Source: Candidatus Solibacter sp. (GTDB lineage Bacteria; Acidobacteriota; Terriglobia; Bryobacterales; Bryobacteraceae). Taken from it: a stretch of 6,894 nucleotides of DNA. Below the pieces are notes generated by a model. It made no database searches. It was not told where the DNA came from and worked only from the letters and a program-made list of their open reading frames with translations. The translations under genes were made by a program, and so were the position numbers. Positions 3,961 through 6,894 of the stretch are shown in pieces (the first letter of the stretch is position 1; each line of letters starts with the position of its first letter). Where the stretch lies: positions 1 through 6,894 of the forward strand of contig JADGNT010000267.1 in the NCBI GenBank assembly GCA_017883345.1, given 5' to 3'.

Positions 3961-6603
3961 ATGAATTTCCCGATTCGACGAAATGGATATTGCCGTGCCG
4001 TGAGCCTCGCGGTGCTTGGCGCGCTGCTGCTCGGGCACGGTCTAGTGCGCGCGCAAGGCACGCTAACCGATTATCGGCGCGGCCAGGCGCTTGCCGGAAG
4101 GTCGCAGGGCCTGGTGGTCGATGTTCCGGGCGCGGCCAACTGGATCGGCGAGACCGATCACTTCTGGTATACCCGGCCGGTAAAAGGCGGCACGGAATTC
4201 GTTCTGGTGGATGCCGCGGCGGCGACCAGGAAGCCGGCTTTCGATCACGAGAAGTTGGCCGCTGCCATCTCCTCGGCAAGCGGCAACAAATATACGGCGT
4301 TGACCCTGCCGTTTGCGCCTCCCGCGGGGGGACGCGGGGGCGCCGGGGGCCGCGGTGCGGGAGCGCCCACCACCAGCCCGTTGACCTTTATCGACGGGGA
4401 GCGCGGCATCCGCTTCGGCAGCGGCGGTTCCATGTGGACGTGCTCTCTGACCGATTACGCGTGCACCCAGGGCGGCACAATTCCCCAGGTGGCTCCGGGC
4501 GGCCGTGGAGGCCGCGGCGGCGGGCCTGGGTACAACGACGCGGGCGGCGACGCGGACGGCGACGCTGCCCCGCTGGCCAGCCCCGAAATGGTGGGCGGCG
4601 ACCCGGTGGACGGGCTCGAGTACCAGCCACCACCGCCGCAACAGGGCGCCGCCGAACAGAGCGGCGGCTTGGGCCGCGGTCAAAGCGGGTGTGCGCCGCG
4701 CCCTCAAACTCAGCCCCAGGCGCAAGGTCAGGGCCGTGGAGGCCGCGGGGCCGCGGCGGCCGGCGGACAGGCTCCCGCCGAACCGCAAGTGTGCGGCTCT
4801 TTCGACGGCAAGTGGGACGCGCTCGTCGAGAACTTCAATGTGTTCCTCCGGCCGGCGGGTTCCACCCAGCGGCCCACCGCGCTCAGCTTGGATGGCTCGG
4901 AAGGCAACTACTACACCTTCCGCTCCATCGCCTGGTCGCCGGATTCCAAGAAGCTGGTGGCCTACCACACGCGCCCCGGCTACGACCGGCAGGTTCACTA
5001 CATCGAATCCTCGCCCACCGATCAGCTTCAGCCGAAACACAGCTCGATCCTTTACCGCAAGCCGGGGGACGCGCTGGATATCGCCTGCCCGGCCCTCTTC
5101 GACGTGGCCACCAGGCAGGCGACGGAGATCGACCCGGCGCTGTTTCCCAATGCATACAACCTCACGCCGCCGGTCTGGTGGAAGGATGGCCGCCGTTTCA
5201 CGTTCGAATACAATCAACGCGGCCACCAGGTTTACCGCGTGATCGAAGTGGATGCGCAAACCGGCAAGGCGCGCGCGCTGATCGACGAAGAGAGCCCGAC
5301 CTTCATTTACTACAACACCTTGGCGGAGGGTCTCTCCGGGGGCCGCCGCTACCGCCGCGACGTGAATGACGGCAAGGAGATCGTCTGGGCCTCGGAGCGC
5401 GATGGGTGGGAGCATCTGTACCTCTATGACGGCGTCACCGGCAAGGTGAAGAACCAGATCACCAAGGGGAACTGGGTGGTGCGCATGGTCGATCGCGTGG
5501 ATGAAGACAAGCGGCAGATCTGGTTCCAGGCGGGCGGCATGAACCCCGGGCAGGATCCCTACTTCACGCACTACTACCGGATCGATTTCGACGGCACCGG
5601 CTTGACCAAACTCACCGAAGCCGATGGCAACCACACCCTGACCTTCTCCTCGGACCGCAAGTATTACGTCGACGCGTGGTCGCGCGTGGATCTGCCGCCG
5701 GTGGCGCAACTGCGCCGCACCGAAGATCGGAAGGTGGTGCTGGAATTGGGCAAGGGCGACGCCACGGCATTGCTCGCCTCGGGTATCAAAATGCCGGAGG
5801 TATTCGTGGCCAAGGGTCGCGACGGCAAGACCGATATCTGGGGGACCATCGTGCGGCCCACCAATTTCGACCCGGCAAAAAAGTATCCCGTAATCGAGCA
5901 AATCTACGCGGGACCGCAGGGCTCTTTCGTACCCAAAACGTTCAGCGCGGTTTCGCCCACGCAGGCGCTGGCGGAGCTGGGATTCATCGTGGTGCAGATC
6001 GACGGCATGGGAACCAGCAACCGCTCGAAGGCCTTCCACGATGTCGCCTTCAAGAATTTGGGCGATGCCGGCTTCCCCGATCGCATCCTGTGGCACAAGG
6101 CGGTGGCGGCGAAATACCCGTCGTACGACATCAGCCGCGTGGGGATTTACGGGAACTCGGCGGGCGGGCAAAACGCGATGGGCGCGATGCTATTCCACCC
6201 GGAGTTCTACAAGGTGGCGGTCGCCAATAGCGGGTGCCACGACAACCGCATGGACAAAATCTGGTGGAACGAGCAGTGGATGGGCTGGCCGCTGGGCCCC
6301 CAGTACGCGGCATCGTCTAACGTGGACCATGCGTCCAAGCTGCAGGGCAAGGTGCTGTTGATCGCGGGCGAAATGGATAACAATGTGGACCCGGCCTCCA
6401 CCCTGCAGGTGGTGGATGCATTGGTGAAGGCCAACAAACATTTCGATATGCTCTACATCCCGGGCCAGAACCACGGAGTCAACGTCCTGAGCACTCAGCA
6501 CTACAGGGATGACTACTTCGTGCACCATTTGCTGGGCGTGGAGCCGCCGGATTGGAACTACGTGACGCTGGGCGCGGAGCCGGTGACGGCGGGAGGAAAC
6601 TGA
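3961..6603 (+). CDS. exported S9 family prolyl oligopeptidase / DPP IV-type serine peptidase with GRG-rich insertions
   Basis: The product is 880 residues, longer than typical DPP IV enzymes (about 700-770). Residues 1-31 are a signal peptide ([11 protein letters not shown], hydrophobic core 13-25, cut after VRA). A beta-propeller of the DPP IV N-terminal type fills much of about 35-610, with motifs such as [12 protein letters not shown] and [15 protein letters not shown] (476-490). The alpha/beta-hydrolase domain follows. Tyr649 in IYAGPQG matches the oxyanion-hole tyrosine, Ser733 in GNSAGGQ the nucleophile, Asp806 in GEMDNNVD and His838 in GQNHG the rest of the triad, so an active peptidase is expected. 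Two glycine/arginine-rich tracts (about 121-138 and 180-205) and a Pro/Gln/Gly/Ala-rich tract (221-275) interrupt the propeller. Four cysteines (161, 168, 244, 278) lie among or beside them. The double-Glu motif that holds the substrate N-terminus in true DPP IV is not evident, so dipeptidyl specificity is uncertain. It probably acts in the periplasm or outside the cell on proline-containing peptides (inference). Confidence 0.93.
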   Translation: MNFPIRRNGYCRAVSLAVLGALLLGHGLVRAQGTLTDYRRGQALAGRSQGLVVDVPGAANWIGETDHFWYTRPVKGGTEFVLVDAAAATRKPAFDHEKLAAAISSASGNKYTALTLPFAPPAGGRGGAGGRGAGAPTTSPLTFIDGERGIRFGSGGSMWTCSLTDYACTQGGTIPQVAPGGRGGRGGGPGYNDAGGDADGDAAPLASPEMVGGDPVDGLEYQPPPPQQGAAEQSGGLGRGQSGCAPRPQTQPQAQGQGRGGRGAAAAGGQAPAEPQVCGSFDGKWDALVENFNVFLRPAGSTQRPTALSLDGSEGNYYTFRSIAWSPDSKKLVAYHTRPGYDRQVHYIESSPTDQLQPKHSSILYRKPGDALDIACPALFDVATRQATEIDPALFPNAYNLTPPVWWKDGRRFTFEYNQRGHQVYRVIEVDAQTGKARALIDEESPTFIYYNTLAEGLSGGRRYRRDVNDGKEIVWASERDGWEHLYLYDGVTGKVKNQITKGNWVVRMVDRVDEDKRQIWFQAGGMNPGQDPYFTHYYRIDFDGTGLTKLTEADGNHTLTFSSDRKYYVDAWSRVDLPPVAQLRRTEDRKVVLELGKGDATALLASGIKMPEVFVAKGRDGKTDIWGTIVRPTNFDPAKKYPVIEQIYAGPQGSFVPKTFSAVSPTQALAELGFIVVQIDGMGTSNRSKAFHDVAFKNLGDAGFPDRILWHKAVAAKYPSYDISRVGIYGNSAGGQNAMGAMLFHPEFYKVAVANSGCHDNRMDKIWWNEQWMGWPLGPQYAASSNVDHASKLQGKVLLIAGEMDNNVDPASTLQVVDALVKANKHFDMLYIPGQNHGVNVLSTQHYRDDYFVHHLLGVEPPDWNYVTLGAEPVTAGGN
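4321..4790 (+). repeat. low-complexity GC-rich coding repeats inside the S9 gene
   Basis: This part of the S9 gene encodes glycine/arginine-rich and proline/glutamine-rich tracts and is built from short GGC/CGC/GGG strings. The 17-base sequence GGCCGTGGAGGCCGCGG occurs exactly at 4501-4517 and again at 4732-4748, 231 bases apart and in the same frame, each time encoding GRGGRG. A related GRG tract lies at about 4327-4365. The pattern suggests expansion by slippage or local duplication while keeping the frame open. Confidence 0.6.
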
Positions 6604-6610
6604 TTCCGGC

Positions 6611-6638
6611 CGCGGCCGCGATCCGAGCCGCGACCGCG
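6611..6638 (+). other. GC-rich stem-loop just after the S9 stop codon
   Basis: CGCGGCCGCG (6611-6620) pairs with CGCGACCGCG (6629-6638) with one C/A mismatch and an eight-base loop, starting eight bases after the TGA. It is strong but has no following T-run, so it may protect the 3' end or pause polymerase rather than act as a complete intrinsic terminator. Confidence 0.4.
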
Positions 6639-6661
6639 AGAAGCTGTGAAAAATCATTTAG

Positions 6662-6736
6662 GGCCGCCGATGAACGCCGATAAACGCCGATTAAAACAAG
6701 ATGCTTATCGGCGTTCATCGGCGTTAATCGGCGGCC
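6662..6736. repeat. 75-base palindromic intergenic repeat of three 10-base units per arm
   Basis: The left arm (6662-6693) and right arm (6705-6736) are each 32 bases and are complementary at 29 positions, around an 11-base loop (6694-6704). Each arm contains one GGCCGCCGAT-type end unit and two AACGCCGAT units, every one followed by a variable tenth base. The three mismatches fall at arm positions 11, 21 and 31, which are exactly these variable bases. Related strings of the ATCGGCGTT or ATCTGCGTT kind are, from memory, common between genes in many soil bacteria and are often mis-called as small proteins. The element lies in the 3' region of the S9 gene, before a terminator. Confidence 0.8.
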
Positions 6737-6767
6737 AATATCGTTTTCCGGAATTTTCGAGCATCCT

Positions 6768-6792
6768 CTCGCCCTCGGCGAGTATTATTTTT
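6768..6792 (+). terminator. intrinsic terminator, probably of the S9 peptidase gene
   Basis: CTCGCC (6768-6773) and GGCGAG (6777-6782) form a perfect six-pair stem with loop CTC, followed directly by TATTATTTTT (6783-6792). This is a standard Rho-independent terminator for plus-strand transcription. It is 165 bases after the S9 stop, with no plus-strand gene between, so it most likely ends that transcript. The reverse strand has no comparable T-run. Confidence 0.65.
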
Positions 6793-6832
6793 ACAGCTTT
6801 TAAGGAAGCGCCCCGCAAGCCATTGATAACAC

Positions 6833-6894
6833 TCAATTGACGAGAAACCCATAAGACGCCAATTCGACCGCAAACACGAGCAGACTTCCTCGCC
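6833..6894 (-). CDS. possible C-terminal end of an unidentified minus-strand gene, cut by right edge
   Basis: One minus-strand frame entering from the right edge reads RGSLLVFAVELASYGFLVN and ends in TGA at 6835-6833. Its hydrophobic character is like the last transmembrane segment of a membrane protein, and its stop close to a convergent terminator region would make sense. The other two minus-strand frames are also open here, and 62 bases are too few for codon statistics, so this is only a hint. No family is recognisable. Confidence 0.2.
   Translation of the reverse strand, partial: RGSLLVFAVELASYGFLVN

Noticed and set aside
4063..6171. 702-codon minus-strand open frame
   Set aside because: Long antisense frames are common opposite GC-rich genes with G/C-biased third positions. 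The plus strand encodes a complete S9 peptidase here with all catalytic residues, while this product resembles nothing and lacks a ribosome binding site.
6662..6736. CRISPR-like array
   Set aside because: The repeated units are 10 bases with no spacers and are arranged as an inverted, not direct, repeat; there are no cas genes.
6646..6840. Small plus-strand open frame through the palindromic repeat
   Set aside because: Its product consists of the translated AACGCCGAT repeat followed by the terminator; such proteins are artefacts of this repeat type.
1..6894. tRNA, rRNA, riboswitch, transposase or integrase genes
   Set aside because: I looked for cloverleaf-like arms, known leader motifs and transposase signatures on both strands and saw none that could be supported.

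Overview
The window looks like chromosomal DNA of a soil Acidobacteriota bacterium, most likely of the Solibacter/Bryobacter type. The strongest sign is the gene at 841-1674, which has the hallmarks of the TIGR03435/DUF3738 family, a family of unknown function greatly expanded in Candidatus Solibacter. The coding DNA is GC-rich, with third codon positions mostly G or C. Every complete gene has an export signal, which fits a Gram-negative cell with an active periplasm and secretome.

Layout from left to right. (1) 1-644, minus strand: the N-terminal 214 residues of a periplasmic adaptor (membrane fusion protein) of an RND-type efflux pump, running off the left edge. (2) 841-1674, plus strand: an exported TIGR03435/DUF3738 protein, divergent from the adaptor. 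(3) 1675-2121: a 447-base non-coding stretch between convergent genes, containing a tight chain of back-to-back hairpins (about 1840-1948) that looks like a dispersed intergenic repeat, plus flanking stem-loops. (4) 2122-3702, minus strand: a complete exported CtpA-type S41 peptidase with PDZ domain and intact Ser-Lys-Asp residues. (5) 3703-3960: a 258-base divergent promoter region with a good sigma70-like promoter for the S41 gene and a strong ribosome binding site for the next gene. (6) 3961-6603, plus strand: a complete exported S9 prolyl-oligopeptidase/DPP IV-type peptidase with an intact Ser-Asp-His triad and unusual Gly-Arg-Gly and Pro/Gln-rich insertions. (7) 6604-6894: a GC-rich stem-loop, a 75-base palindromic repeat made of 10-base units, an intrinsic terminator, and possibly the last codons of another minus-strand gene at the right edge.

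The genes do not form one obvious pathway. The S41 and S9 genes share one divergent control region and both encode exported peptidases, so a common role in extracytoplasmic protein or peptide turnover is a reasonable inference. The adaptor belongs to an efflux operon that continues beyond the left edge. I see no convincing new multi-gene system. The most unusual items are the two structured intergenic repeats, the low-complexity insertions and altered substrate-binding segment of the S9 peptidase, and the uncharacterised TIGR03435 protein.
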